NCBI GenBank assembly: GCA_000635015.1
Contig: JFMR01000036.1
Location: 1-64,000 of the forward strand
Length of the DNA stretch: 64,000 nucleotides
DNA from: Prochlorococcus sp. scB243_498I20
Lineage (GTDB): Bacteria; Cyanobacteriota; Cyanobacteriia; PCC-6307; Cyanobiaceae
Reading direction: 5' to 3'
A program made the position numbers and the translations under genes. The notes under the pieces were generated by a model that was not told the origin of the DNA, ran no database searches, and saw only the letters and a program-made list of their open reading frames with translations. Positions 46,027-54,936 of the stretch are shown piece after piece. Each line of letters opens with the position of its first letter. Within the stretch, counting starts at the first letter, position 1.

Positions 46027-47391
46027 GTGAAACAAAATAGTCTCAATGTAAAAGAAAAAAAACTATCTAAGATTGCATTCAGTCATGTTGGTTGTGAGAA
46101 AAATCTTGTTGATACTGAACATATGCAAGGCTTATTAGATAAAGAGGGTTATGAAGTTGACAGTAATATAAATGATGCAAATGTTGTTGTTGTAAATACT
46201 TGCAGTTTTATTGAAACAGCTAGAGAAGAATCTATTAGAAAAATTCTAGAATATACAAATCAAGGAAAGGAAGTAATAGTTGCAGGCTGTATGGCTCAGC
46301 ATTTTAAAGATGAGCTTTTAAAAGAAATCCCTGAAATAAAAGGTTTGGTTGGGACAGGAGATTATCAAAAGATAGCCAAGGTTTTAGACAGAGTAGAAAA
46401 AGGGGAAATCGTTAATGAAGTTTCAAAAATACCGGAATTTATTGCAGATGAGGAAATACCTCGTTTAGTAGATAAAAATAAATTTGTTGCTTATCTTCGC
46501 ATTGCTGAAGGCTGCGACTATAATTGCGCTTTTTGTATTATTCCTAAGTTGAGAGGTCCTCAAAGAAGTAGAACAATAGAATCTATAGTTTCAGAAGCCA
46601 AAAGTCTTGCAAAACAGGGTATTCAAGAAATTATTTTAATAAGTCAAATAACAACTAATTATGGTCAAGATATTTATGGAAAACCATCATTAGCCAAACT
46701 TTTGAATAAGCTTTCTAAAGTTCCAATTCCTTGGATAAGGATACATTATGCTTATCCAACGGGTTTAACTGATGAAGTTATTAGAGCTTTTAAAGATTCC
46801 AAGAATATAGTGCCTTACTTTGATTTACCACTTCAGCATAGTCATCCAGATGTATTGAAGAGTATGAATAGACCTTGGCAGGCTTCTTTGAATGAATCAA
46901 TTTTGGAGAAAATTAGAGAAGAAATTCCATCTGCTGTATTAAGAACTAGTCTCATTGTTGGATTCCCGGGAGAAAAAAAAGAACATTTTGAACATCTTCT
47001 CGAATTTTTGGATAGGCATAAATTTGATCATGTGGGAGTGTTTATTTTTTCTCCTGAAGAAGGAACTGCAGCTTTTCATTTGCCAAATAAAGTTTCCCTA
47101 GAGGTTGCAGAGGCAAGAAAAGATAACGTCATTTCAGTTCAACAAAATATCTCCAAAGATAAAAATCAGTCATATGTTGGTTCAAAAATGAAGATTTTGG
47201 TAGAAAAAATATCAGATAATAATGAATTAATAGGTCGGTCTTATAATTTCGCCCCTGAAATTGACGGAACAGTAATTTTATCTGTTAATGATAAAATTGA
47301 TTTGAAACATTATATTGGTAAATTTGTTGAAGCGAATATTTCTTTCGCGGATGAATATGATTTGTATGGAGAGACTATTAAAATCCTATAG
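46027..47391 (+). CDS. rimO: Ribosomal protein S12 methylthiotransferase RimO
   Basis: This 454-aa radical-SAM enzyme methylthiolates an Asp of ribosomal protein S12. The N-terminal MTTase cysteines are C23, C59 and C88, the radical-SAM cluster C163/C167/C170 (CDYNCAFC), and the C-terminal ~70 residues form a TRAM domain. [13 protein letters not shown] identifies RimO rather than MiaB. It starts with GTG; a 22-aa out-of-frame ORF overlaps the start. Confidence 0.94.
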   Translation: MKQNSLNVKEKKLSKIAFSHVGCEKNLVDTEHMQGLLDKEGYEVDSNINDANVVVVNTCSFIETAREESIRKILEYTNQGKEVIVAGCMAQHFKDELLKEIPEIKGLVGTGDYQKIAKVLDRVEKGEIVNEVSKIPEFIADEEIPRLVDKNKFVAYLRIAEGCDYNCAFCIIPKLRGPQRSRTIESIVSEAKSLAKQGIQEIILISQITTNYGQDIYGKPSLAKLLNKLSKVPIPWIRIHYAYPTGLTDEVIRAFKDSKNIVPYFDLPLQHSHPDVLKSMNRPWQASLNESILEKIREEIPSAVLRTSLIVGFPGEKKEHFEHLLEFLDRHKFDHVGVFIFSPEEGTAAFHLPNKVSLEVAEARKDNVISVQQNISKDKNQSYVGSKMKILVEKISDNNELIGRSYNFAPEIDGTVILSVNDKIDLKHYIGKFVEANISFADEYDLYGETIKIL

Positions 47392-47397
47392 TTTTTT

Positions 47398-47490
47398 TTA
47401 AATTAATTTAACTGCTCTTAAGAGCTTATCTAATGCGAAAGCAGCTCCAAAACCAAAACCAATAAATGCAAAATAGAAAATGATGTTCAT
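47398..47490 (-). CDS. petL: Cytochrome b6-f complex subunit PetL
   Basis: This 30-aa single-helix peptide (IIFYFAFIGFGFGAAFAL) ends in RAVKLI. The combination of FYxxFI, a small-residue helix and terminal VKLI matches cyanobacterial PetL, the small stabilising subunit of the cytochrome b6f complex. It is separated from the convergent rimO stop by 6 bp and from the next minus-strand gene by 64 bp. Its small size makes it easy to miss. Confidence 0.75.
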   Translation of the reverse strand: MNIIFYFAFIGFGFGAAFALDKLLRAVKLI

Positions 47491-47554
47491 TAATTTTTTT
47501 ATTTTTATTTAATTTAACATCAGATGAAAAGATTAGATTTTTTCGTTTAATTTC

Positions 47555-47941
47555 TTAATCTTGGATATATGGTAATTTTTTGTATAAACATTCTTCTGCT
47601 TTTTGTAGTTCCCGGCCTAAATATAGGGCATGGTCAAATTTGGATATTAAGTCATTTCTTTCTTCAGTGATCATTATTCCAAGTTGTTTCGCACTAATAC
47701 CTTTAAAAACTTCATTACTTACTCTTTTATTTTGAGAGTCGCATTTAATTGGTTCATTTGTTTCTGGGTCAAGCGCATATCCGTCATCATTAATATTATT
47801 TAGAAAGTGCTCTAAAATTATTTTTTTTTCTTCTAAATCTACTTTGATAATAAAATAACCGTTTGGATCTAAATCTATATATCGGTTGGATAGGTTATTA
47901 TCTATCATTATTTTTTCATCGAAACTGTTCTTAGAAGCCAT
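47555..47941 (-). CDS. DUF4346 family protein
   Basis: This 128-aa protein (YIDLDPNGYFIIKVDLEEKK; FDHALYLGRELQKAEECL) matches the DUF4346 pattern seen in cyanobacteria, where such domains also occur attached to pterin-binding proteins. No catalytic residues can be assigned. A GRELQKAE helix near the C-terminus is the most conserved-looking part. Confidence 0.8.
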   Translation of the reverse strand: MASKNSFDEKIMIDNNLSNRYIDLDPNGYFIIKVDLEEKKIILEHFLNNINDDGYALDPETNEPIKCDSQNKRVSNEVFKGISAKQLGIMITEERNDLISKFDHALYLGRELQKAEECLYKKLPYIQD

Positions 47942-48001
47942 TCTTAGAAGTTAACAAAAACTATATTACTAATATAATCTTTGGTAAAGCCGAATAATTT
48001 T

Positions 48002-49156
48002 TTATTTAAAAGGTATAGATTTATTTTCAAAATCAATTTCCTTCTCGGTTTGTTTATTCACTTCATTTAGCCAAGGATAAATTATATTTTCCATATTTTT
48101 GTCAAACCACTTATGCATGCTAACGGTGCTTTTTGCAAAAAACCCTCTCCGTCTTTTATGTTTACCACCCGCTCCAGGATCAAACAGATGGATACTATTT
48201 TTTATTGCCCATTCAATTGGCTGGTAATAGCATAATTCAAAATGTAAATTAGATATTTCTTCTTGACTACCCCAATATCTACCCCATAAGTTGTTTTGAT
48301 TTTTAACGCACATCGACATAGCAAAAATTTCATTTGAATCATGTTTTGATGCACTAAAAAGTAAAAGATTTTTTTTATTATCAACCAGTGTTTCGAAAAA
48401 TGTAGATGTTAGATATTTACTTCCCCAAACTCCCCACCTCGAACAATGCTGTTCATAAAAATTATGCATTTTTTTGAGGATTTCTTGGTTGATATCATCT
48501 TCATTAAAAATTTTTACTTTAATGTCTTGTCTAGTAATTGATTTCCTCTCTTTTTTTATATTTTTTCTCTGATTAGAGTTAAATCTAGATAGAAAATCGT
48601 CAAATGTTTTTTCTCCATTACTCTTCCATTCACTACTGGAGTTTATCCATTCATAGTATCCCAAAGATTTAAGATGGTTGCCCCAGCTTTCATTAATATA
48701 TAAAAAATTACAACTTAGGATTTTGTTTGTAATCGCAAAGCTTTCGATATGTTTAATAAGTAAATTTGTAATTTCTTTCTTGTCTTTATTTTTTTTATAA
48801 AGAAATTGATATCCATTTACAGGACTATAAGGACTCATTCCAATTAATTTAGGGTAATAATTTAAATTCAGCTCTTGAGCCAATCTTGCAAATGATTGGT
48901 CAAAAATGAATTCTCCATAGCTATGATTTTTTAAAAAAAGTGGGGCAATTCCTAGTATTTCTTCATTTTTATAAGCAACAAAATATAGAGGCTGCCAACC
49001 AGTTTCTCTTGAAACACTTTTTGATATCTCAAGGTTTTTAATCCAAGTCCATTCATAAAATGGATTATTAATTTCATTTGCTAATTCATTCCATATCTCC
49101 TTGGAGATTTCCTTAATTGACAATTTGACTTCAACTTTATGTATTTTTTGGTTCAT
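48002..49156 (-). CDS. GNAT/FemAB-like acyltransferase (DUF482)
   Basis: This 384-aa protein of the DUF482 (FemAB/GNAT-like) family has VSRETGWQPLYFVAYKNEEILGIAPLFLKNHSYGEFIFD near the N-terminus, then RFNSNQRKNIKKERKSI in the middle and FDPGAGGKHKRRRGF near the C-terminus. It probably transfers an aminoacyl or acyl group to cell-envelope or peptide substrates, but the substrate is unknown. Confidence 0.86.
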   Translation of the reverse strand: MNQKIHKVEVKLSIKEISKEIWNELANEINNPFYEWTWIKNLEISKSVSRETGWQPLYFVAYKNEEILGIAPLFLKNHSYGEFIFDQSFARLAQELNLNYYPKLIGMSPYSPVNGYQFLYKKNKDKKEITNLLIKHIESFAITNKILSCNFLYINESWGNHLKSLGYYEWINSSSEWKSNGEKTFDDFLSRFNSNQRKNIKKERKSITRQDIKVKIFNEDDINQEILKKMHNFYEQHCSRWGVWGSKYLTSTFFETLVDNKKNLLLFSASKHDSNEIFAMSMCVKNQNNLWGRYWGSQEEISNLHFELCYYQPIEWAIKNSIHLFDPGAGGKHKRRRGFFAKSTVSMHKWFDKNMENIIYPWLNEVNKQTEKEIDFENKSIPFK

Positions 49157-49173
49157 TTATTATTGAAGCTATT

Positions 49174-49824
49174 TCAAATCTTTTTGTAATGAACATGTAT
49201 TTCATTATTCATTAAATTTTTAATTGATTTTATTTCCCATAGCCTTTTGAGATTAAAAATCGCATTTGTTTGTTCTGGAGGGATCCATGTATATCTACCT
49301 CCAATAATTCGTGGAATTATTGTAATTTTTATATCTGTTATTAGATCCTCTTTTAAAAATGAATTTATAAGTTTTGCACCTCCTAAAAGAGCTAAATCAT
49401 TTATCCCTTGTTTTTTAAGTGATATTAAAGTTTTTTTCCATGAATCTTCGAAAAAGAGTTCTTTTTCGAATTCATTATTCGACGAATTATCAACTTTACT
49501 TGAGCTTATGAGCCATCTTCTAATTGGTTGACGAAAGTATTTCCAATTACTGTTAAATTTTTTGCTATTTGAAGCTACTATAGAAATTGGTTGGCTTTTT
49601 GATATATTTACTTCGTCATTATCAGTGAGATTTTTAACTAGGTAAGTTGATTGATGAGCTATTAAAGTACCTAAACCAAAAATGGTGGCGTCCACTATTG
49701 ATAAGTTTTGATTTAATATTTTTTTATCTTCATCACTTCCAAGATGTGATTCTCCACCTCCAGGAAATGCAATTCTCCCATCAAGACTTGATGCTATAAC
49801 AATTATTACTCTTGGTATATTCAA
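49174..49824 (-). CDS. RibD C-terminal-domain reductase
   Basis: This 216-aa protein of the DHFR-like RibD_C fold starts IIVIASSLDGRIAFPGG, with GLGTLIAHQSTYLV and LALLGGAKLINSFLKEDLI as expected of the NADPH-binding fold. It lacks the deaminase domain of RibD, so it is not a full riboflavin enzyme. Its ATG overlaps the stop of the tandem PTPS gene (ATGA), so the two are translationally coupled. A pterin-reducing role is a reasonable inference. Confidence 0.85.
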   Translation of the reverse strand: MNIPRVIIVIASSLDGRIAFPGGGESHLGSDEDKKILNQNLSIVDATIFGLGTLIAHQSTYLVKNLTDNDEVNISKSQPISIVASNSKKFNSNWKYFRQPIRRWLISSSKVDNSSNNEFEKELFFEDSWKKTLISLKKQGINDLALLGGAKLINSFLKEDLITDIKITIIPRIIGGRYTWIPPEQTNAIFNLKRLWEIKSIKNLMNNEIHVHYKKI

Positions 49825-50747
49825 GTTTGCGTGACTAAACTATTTTCCAATTTCAACTTCAACGAATTGGTTAACTTTTGATCAACATAAATTTCTGCAG
49901 CATTATTTGGACTCTCCTGGAGTCTTATTTTGTGTAATGTTGCACCAAGGTTATGTATTGGTTTTTTAAGAATATCAGAAATATATAGAGCTATATTTTC
50001 AGCTGTTGGAACACAATTATGGAAAAATTCGATGTCTTTATTAAGAAAAGTATGATCAAGTTGTTCAACAACTAAATCGTTAATTATCTCTTGGAGGGCA
50101 GATAAGTCGCAAACCATTCCTGTTCTTTTATCGATTTCTCCTTTTACAGTTATATCGACAAGATAATTATGACCATGTCCATTAACTCTGGCACATTTCC
50201 CATAGATTTTTTTATTTTCATCAAAGGATATCTCTTCTTTTGCAAGTCTATGAGCGGCTGCAAAATGAGTTTGTACTGTTAAAAATGCTTCCATGTTTTT
50301 TCCAAAATAATCTGCCCATAAATTTGGGTTTTCATAAAGTCTTAGACTTGTAAGAGGTAAATCATCCTTCAGACGACTCCAAATGACCTTTACTAATGCT
50401 TCAGTTGTTGGAAGCATACCTTCTTGATTGTTAACATTAAATTCAGGCCAGACATCATTTAAGAAACGAAAATCTAATTGTCCAGTAACCTTATCTTTAA
50501 TAGAGTGTTTTACATCAGAGAGATTAAGTACCATTCCATCAGAGTCTAGTTCTCCACCCATTGAAACAATAAGTTCATAATTATGACCATGACCTGGTGC
50601 AATGCTGCACTTTCCAAAAAGAGATAAATTTTCTTCTTGGCTTTTTTCAGGAAGCCAATAACGGTGACTAGAACTAAAGCAGGCACGTCGAGTTATGACG
50701 CATTCACGTCCTTTTCCATGAGATGGTTTGGATTGTGTAGAAGTCAT
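49821..50747 (-). CDS. Tandem 6-pyruvoyl-tetrahydropterin synthase-like (PTPS/QueD) protein
   Basis: This 308-aa protein has two PTPS-like domains. Domain 1 (~15-145): H28, C47, H53/H55 in GKCSIAPGHGHNY. Domain 2 (~155-290): H166, C185, H191/H193 in GKCARVNGHGHNY. The Cys-x5-HGH spacing is that of eukaryote-type PTPS. Domain 2 keeps the catalytic Asp-His (EQLDH, D231/H232), whereas domain 1 has Phe in place of that His (GQLDF). Domain 1 also reads LPTTEAL where domain 2 has VPTAENI. Domain 1 is probably not fully catalytic, or is altered. The product may be a cyanobacterial pterin. Confidence 0.88.
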   Translation of the reverse strand: MTSTQSKPSHGKGRECVITRRACFSSSHRYWLPEKSQEENLSLFGKCSIAPGHGHNYELIVSMGGELDSDGMVLNLSDVKHSIKDKVTGQLDFRFLNDVWPEFNVNNQEGMLPTTEALVKVIWSRLKDDLPLTSLRLYENPNLWADYFGKNMEAFLTVQTHFAAAHRLAKEEISFDENKKIYGKCARVNGHGHNYLVDITVKGEIDKRTGMVCDLSALQEIINDLVVEQLDHTFLNKDIEFFHNCVPTAENIALYISDILKKPIHNLGATLHKIRLQESPNNAAEIYVDQKLTNSLKLKLENSLVTQT

Positions 50748-50797
50748 ACCTGTCTGCGATAATACTATCTTAAGGTTTTAAATACGCTTTTGTCTTT

Positions 50798-51355
50798 ATG
50801 GAACAATCCATTATCGAAAAAACAGTTCATGTTATTAAGGGAAGAAGCATATTTTTAATAGGAATGATGGGTTCTGGTAAGTCGCAAACTGGTTTGAAGC
50901 TGGCTGAATTATTGAAGTATAAATACATTGATTTAGATTCATTAATAGAGAAGTTGGCAAAAAAATCTATCAATCAAATTTTTAAGGATGAAGGAGAAGA
51001 TAATTTCCGCGAATTAGAAGCAAACTGCCTTAAAGAAACTATCAAAATTCCCTCATTAGTAATCTCAACTGGGGGAGGAATAGTTACCAAATCGGAAAAC
51101 TGGGGAATCTTAAGACAGGGAATAATTGCTTGGATAGATCTCGACAAAGATATTGCAATTGAAAGATTGAAAAATGAAATTGAAAATAGGCCACTTCTTC
51201 AGGGAAAGAATCTAAATGATTTATATATGAGTATTTTTCAATCTAGAGAAAATTTGTATTCTCAAGCAGATTTAAGGATTCAAGTAAAAAAAGAAAATAT
51301 TGAAGAAGTTGCTATGAAAATAATTAATGCAATTCATAAAGAAATAATTAGTTAA
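50798..51355 (+). CDS. aroK: Shikimate kinase
   Basis: This 185-aa P-loop kinase catalyses step five of the shikimate pathway. Walker A is GMMGSGKSQTG; shikimate-binding residues are in IDLDSLIE, FRELEANCL and STGGGIV; the lid region is NRPLLQ. It overlaps the crr7-like gene by 4 bp at the 3' end. Confidence 0.94.
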   Translation: MEQSIIEKTVHVIKGRSIFLIGMMGSGKSQTGLKLAELLKYKYIDLDSLIEKLAKKSINQIFKDEGEDNFRELEANCLKETIKIPSLVISTGGGIVTKSENWGILRQGIIAWIDLDKDIAIERLKNEIENRPLLQGKNLNDLYMSIFQSRENLYSQADLRIQVKKENIEEVAMKIINAIHKEIIS

Positions 51356-51609
51356 TCTGGTTCAATTCTTACTGCAAACCATTTGATAACGTATCCTAAT
51401 TTTACTTCTAATTCATAAGTGCTTTCCAATAATTCTTCAAAAAATTCCTGATCAGGATCTTCTATATTTTGATATATTGTTTGTGTTTCTGTCTTACTGA
51501 GCCAATTCTTCAACCATAAAATTGCTTCTTGCTTTGATACAATTTTTTCTTTTGAATCTGGCTCTAATAATACATAATGATCTGATGCTCTTATTAGTGG
51601 ATTTGACAT
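51352..51609 (-). CDS. CRR7-like protein (NDH-1 assembly)
   Basis: This 85-aa soluble protein has ASDHYVLLEPDSKEKIVSKQEA in the N-terminal half and ESTYELEVKLGYVIKWFAVRIE at the C-terminus. That layout resembles the cyanobacterial/plant CRR7 (chlororespiratory reduction 7) family, a factor needed for NDH-1 assembly. The start codon lies one base from the divergent ATG at 51611. The assignment is by pattern, not alignment. Confidence 0.65.
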   Translation of the reverse strand: MSNPLIRASDHYVLLEPDSKEKIVSKQEAILWLKNWLSKTETQTIYQNIEDPDQEFFEELLESTYELEVKLGYVIKWFAVRIEPD

Positions 51610-51610
51610 A

Positions 51611-52318
51611 ATGAAGATTCTTCTTGGATTAATTCTTTGCTTGATTTTTCAAGTAATTTTTTTAGAAAGTTCTTTTGCTTTTGTAGATTCTAATGTACGA
51701 GAGTTTTTGGAAAATCGTGTAAATCAATGGCCAGAATTATATTTACCAAATTTTAAATTGTCGGATACTTCTAAGGATTTAATTTATCCTAAATGGTTCG
51801 AGGGGAATTGGCTTGTTACTTCTCAAGATATAATTAATGATTCAGAAGAGCCAGTTATTTATAAAGTAAATTTCTTTAAGAATGATTCAGATTTAGTTGT
51901 CGGTAATCGTGCAAAAAATTCTGAATCTATTGGAAAAGCAATATTTGGTGATACCTTAATCAAGGTTTTAAATGATCCTCAATCTATTAATAATCAAATT
52001 ACTTATTTAAAAGATGATTTTTATATAGATTCAAGAATTACAGGGCGAAATCAGATCCAAAATGATGATATTTTTTTCGCAGATGAGCTAGTTATACAAA
52101 CTGCACATAAGCCAGGTGCTTCAAGGATTAATCAGGTAGAGACCATTAGTAAATTTCAAAAATGTTCCGAAGAAATATTGGAAGTTGATAATTCAATTAA
52201 ACCATCAATTTGTGGAGTGCAATATGTTGCGTCTTATGGTTCAAAAGTTGGTGATCCTTCTATTCATGCTATAAAAACAAATAAATATAAATTGAAGTTT
52301 GAATTTATTGAGAGTTAG
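51611..52318 (+). CDS. Probable lumenal/periplasmic protein (DUF6816-like)
   Basis: This 235-aa protein has a cleavable-looking signal peptide (ILLGLILCLIFQVIFLESSFA). The mature part includes WPELYLPNFKLSDTSKDLIYPKWFEGNW, a beta-rich region and two Cys near the C-terminus. It resembles the DUF6816 family of thylakoid-lumen proteins in plants and cyanobacteria. Function is unknown. It overlaps the convergent GST gene by 14 bp. Confidence 0.75.
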   Translation: MKILLGLILCLIFQVIFLESSFAFVDSNVREFLENRVNQWPELYLPNFKLSDTSKDLIYPKWFEGNWLVTSQDIINDSEEPVIYKVNFFKNDSDLVVGNRAKNSESIGKAIFGDTLIKVLNDPQSINNQITYLKDDFYIDSRITGRNQIQNDDIFFADELVIQTAHKPGASRINQVETISKFQKCSEEILEVDNSIKPSICGVQYVASYGSKVGDPSIHAIKTNKYKLKFEFIES

Positions 52319-53030
52319 CACTAAAAAGATATTCTTCTAAGTTGTTCCTCCAAATGAAAAGATTTTCTAAATAAGGGTTGTTTATGTATTCTTGGCTCCC
52401 CTCTCCTGAAAGAATGGGTCCTGCAGACTTTGGAAATTTAAGAAGGGATAATTGAGCAGCAATTGAAATATCTGCAATTGATAAACTATCTCCAACTAAA
52501 TATTTCTTGTTGATCAAGGATTTTGATAAAGCTTCCAGTAATTTTTGGAGTTCTAAATTATCTTTGGAAGACAAAACTACATTAGAAATTTTACTAAGAT
52601 TTTCAAAAGGTAATTTATCAACAATACTTTTAACTGAAGAAGGTATTTCATCTGGGAGTAATGCAGTTCTTAGCTGTGGATTTTCTATGGCAGATTTTAT
52701 TAAAGATTTTCTACAAGTTGTAGCCATTGTAGTATCTGCCCAATCTTCAATTAGTTTGCATTGTGCAAATAATATTGGGTCCTCAGGAAAAAGCGGATTG
52801 TTATCATTTTTTTTATCTATATATTCGCAAATAGTTGAAGAGTCATTAATAACTTGATCATTACTATCGACTATTACAGGTACTTGTTTTTGACCTGATA
52901 ATTTAAAGATTTCAAATTGCCCTATTCCAGGTGTTACTTCTTCAACGCGATATTGTAGTTTTTTTGCATGAAGAGCCATTCTTGTTTTTAAACAAAAAGC
53001 ACTATGCCTAAATTGATATAATGTAATCAT
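52305..53030 (-). CDS. Glutathione S-transferase family protein
   Basis: This 241-aa two-domain GST has a thioredoxin-like N-terminal domain (TLYQFRHSAFCLKTRMALHAKKL; QKQVPVIVDSN; DSSTICEYID) and an all-helical C-terminal domain. The expected N-terminal active-site Ser/Cys region is SAFCLK. The substrate is unknown. Confidence 0.88.
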   Translation of the reverse strand: MITLYQFRHSAFCLKTRMALHAKKLQYRVEEVTPGIGQFEIFKLSGQKQVPVIVDSNDQVINDSSTICEYIDKKNDNNPLFPEDPILFAQCKLIEDWADTTMATTCRKSLIKSAIENPQLRTALLPDEIPSSVKSIVDKLPFENLSKISNVVLSSKDNLELQKLLEALSKSLINKKYLVGDSLSIADISIAAQLSLLKFPKSAGPILSGEGSQEYINNPYLENLFIWRNNLEEYLFSANSQ

Positions 53031-53084
53031 GCTGTTTAATGTTTGTTAAAACTTAGCTAAAAAAGTAATCTATTTGTGGAGCTG

Positions 53085-53294
53085 ATGGGCGAATTTTTCT
53101 CTAATGTTGCGAGATATCCAAAGTATTTGATATCTATCATTGTTGGGGGACTTGTTGCTTTGCTTGAACCTTTATTCAAGAATAGATCAAATCCACTCAC
53201 AATAGTAGGTTTGATATCTTCTGTCTTAAGTGCTTTCATAACTGTTTATTTTGTCTTGCAAGCGATGACAAACCCAATAAATTTACAACCATAA
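53085..53294 (+). CDS. DUF751/Ycf33-like small membrane protein
   Basis: This 69-aa protein starts MGEFFSNVARYPKY, matching the DUF751 pattern, and has two hydrophobic helices (~15-35 and 42-62). A GTG 9 bases upstream is an alternative start. Its stop overlaps the rbfA ATG by one base. Confidence 0.82.
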   Translation: MGEFFSNVARYPKYLISIIVGGLVALLEPLFKNRSNPLTIVGLISSVLSAFITVYFVLQAMTNPINLQP

Positions 53295-53686
53295 TGCCAA
53301 ATAATTACCGTCTTGCAAAAGTTTCTTCTCTTTTGAAGAAAGAAATAACCCTTATTTTGCAGAATGATTTAGAAAATGATCTTATTAGAGATCATTTCGT
53401 CAATATTTCTAAGATTGATTTATCAAATGATTTGCAACATTGTAAAATTTACATAACTTCAACTGCTCAAGAGAAAGTGAGGAAAGAGATTGTTGAAAAC
53501 TTGAATATTGCAAAAAGTTCTATAAGGCATAGTTTAGGAAAAAGAATTGAGATGAGAAGAGTTCCAGAGATAATTTTTAAAGACGATGTTGTTCTTGATA
53601 AAGGATTATCAGTCTTGAAACTTCTCGATGAATTAAAAAATAAAAGTCAAAATCATAATTTTGAGGACAAGGATGCCGAAAGTTGA
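53294..53686 (+). CDS. rbfA: 30S ribosome-binding factor RbfA
   Basis: This 130-aa KH-fold factor matures the 16S rRNA 5' end and is needed for growth in the cold. The core includes KEITLILQNDLEND, FVNISKIDLSNDLQHCKIYI and RHSLGKRIEMRRVPEIIFKDD. It overlaps DUF751 by 1 bp and hemD by 14 bp. Confidence 0.93.
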   Translation: MPNNYRLAKVSSLLKKEITLILQNDLENDLIRDHFVNISKIDLSNDLQHCKIYITSTAQEKVRKEIVENLNIAKSSIRHSLGKRIEMRRVPEIIFKDDVVLDKGLSVLKLLDELKNKSQNHNFEDKDAES

Positions 53687-54470
53687 TCTACCCCTTGATC
53701 AAAGAAATATAATTATTACTCGATCAAAAGAAGGGATATTGGATATAAAAAAAATATTCATAAGCAAGGGCGCTAATGTATTTGATTTACCTGCAATAAG
53801 TATTTCTGATCCTGATGATTTGAATCCTCTTGACGAAGCATTAAGTCAAATAAATGATTTTCATTGGATTATTTTTTCCAGTAGTAATGGGATCAAATTT
53901 GTGGATAAAAGACTTAGATACTTTAATAGTTCATTAAAAGAATGTTCTAAAAAAACAAAAATCGCCGTAGTTGGAGAAAAAACCTCAAAAACTCTTGATG
54001 ATTTTGGGATTAAGGCTGATTTCATACCTCCAGAATTTGTTGCTGAAAGTTTAATTGATAATTTCCCAGTATCTGGTTATGGACTTCGAGTTTTTGTACC
54101 AAGAGTTCAAACAGGTGGTAGGGATTTAATTGCAGATCAATTTAGAAAGGCTGGTTCTCGTGTATTTGAGGTTGCTGCATATGAAACTAGATGTCCTGAA
54201 TCAATTCCGGAAGAAACAATTGATATTATTTCTAATCGAAAAGTCGATGCAATAATTTTCTCAAGCGGTAAAACCGTAGTAAATGCTGCTTTTTTACTAG
54301 AAAAAAAACTTGGTAAACAATGGTTAGAATATTTTGATCAAATTAAGTTATTAACTATTGGACCTCAGACAACAAAAATATGTAACAAGATTTTTGGAAG
54401 AGTTGATAGTCAGGCAAAAAAATATACTTTTGAAGGACTACTAGATGTAGCAATTAATATTTTTAATTAG
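53673..54470 (+). CDS. hemD: Uroporphyrinogen-III synthase
   Basis: This 265-aa enzyme closes hydroxymethylbilane to uroporphyrinogen III for heme and chlorophyll. It shows the two-lobe pattern with HWIIFSSSNGIKF, IAVVGEKTSKTLDDFGI, RVFVPRVQTGGRDLIADQFR and DAIIFSSGKTVVNA. The ATG at 53673 is preferred over a TTG four codons earlier. Its 3' end overlaps the SRPBCC gene by 8 bp. Confidence 0.9.
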   Translation: MPKVDLPLDQRNIIITRSKEGILDIKKIFISKGANVFDLPAISISDPDDLNPLDEALSQINDFHWIIFSSSNGIKFVDKRLRYFNSSLKECSKKTKIAVVGEKTSKTLDDFGIKADFIPPEFVAESLIDNFPVSGYGLRVFVPRVQTGGRDLIADQFRKAGSRVFEVAAYETRCPESIPEETIDIISNRKVDAIIFSSGKTVVNAAFLLEKKLGKQWLEYFDQIKLLTIGPQTTKICNKIFGRVDSQAKKYTFEGLLDVAINIFN

Positions 54471-54933
54471 AAAATCTTTTTGTATAATTCTTTTCAACTA
54501 AATCTTTGAACCTATCAATATTGGCCTGTAATTCGTTTGTAACCATTTTGCCTAAAATATTTTCTTCCATAAACCGAGCAATCATTTTTGGTAGTTCATA
54601 AGTTATTGCTAAATTTACCGTTGTGATTTGATCAGTTTTACTTTCGAAAACTACTGATCCCTCAGTTGGTAACCCTCCTATTGATTTCCATTTAAGTTTG
54701 CTTTTTTCAACCCTTTCTGTAATTTGAGCTTTCCATTTAAACCTAAAGCCATTTGCAGCTAAAGTCCATTCTGTTAAATCTGGTAACGTATTAGTCTCTT
54801 CGTCAACTGTTTTTACAGATTCAATCCAGCTCATCCAAAGTGACATTGAGTCTAAATCGCTCCATGTGTCCCATACATTTTCTAGAGGCGCATTAACAAC
54901 TGTTATTACGTCATGTTTTAGCCAAGTACCCAT
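54463..54933 (-). CDS. SRPBCC (START/cyclase-like) protein
   Basis: This 156-aa protein has the helix-grip fold pattern: DVITVVNAPLENVWDTWSDLDSMSLWMSWIESVK, then TDQITTVNLAITYELPKMIARFMEENIL. It lies 3 bp downstream of crtQ on the same strand, so it may bind a carotenoid-type lipid in that pathway (inference). The family otherwise has diverse lipid-binding roles. Confidence 0.82.
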   Translation of the reverse strand: MGTWLKHDVITVVNAPLENVWDTWSDLDSMSLWMSWIESVKTVDEETNTLPDLTEWTLAANGFRFKWKAQITERVEKSKLKWKSIGGLPTEGSVVFESKTDQITTVNLAITYELPKMIARFMEENILGKMVTNELQANIDRFKDLVEKNYTKRFSN

Positions 54934-54936
54934 TAA

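Noticed and set aside
45972-46040. 22-aa upstream frame overlapping the rimO start
   Set aside because: Could be a leader peptide, but nothing in its sequence or spacing supports regulation.
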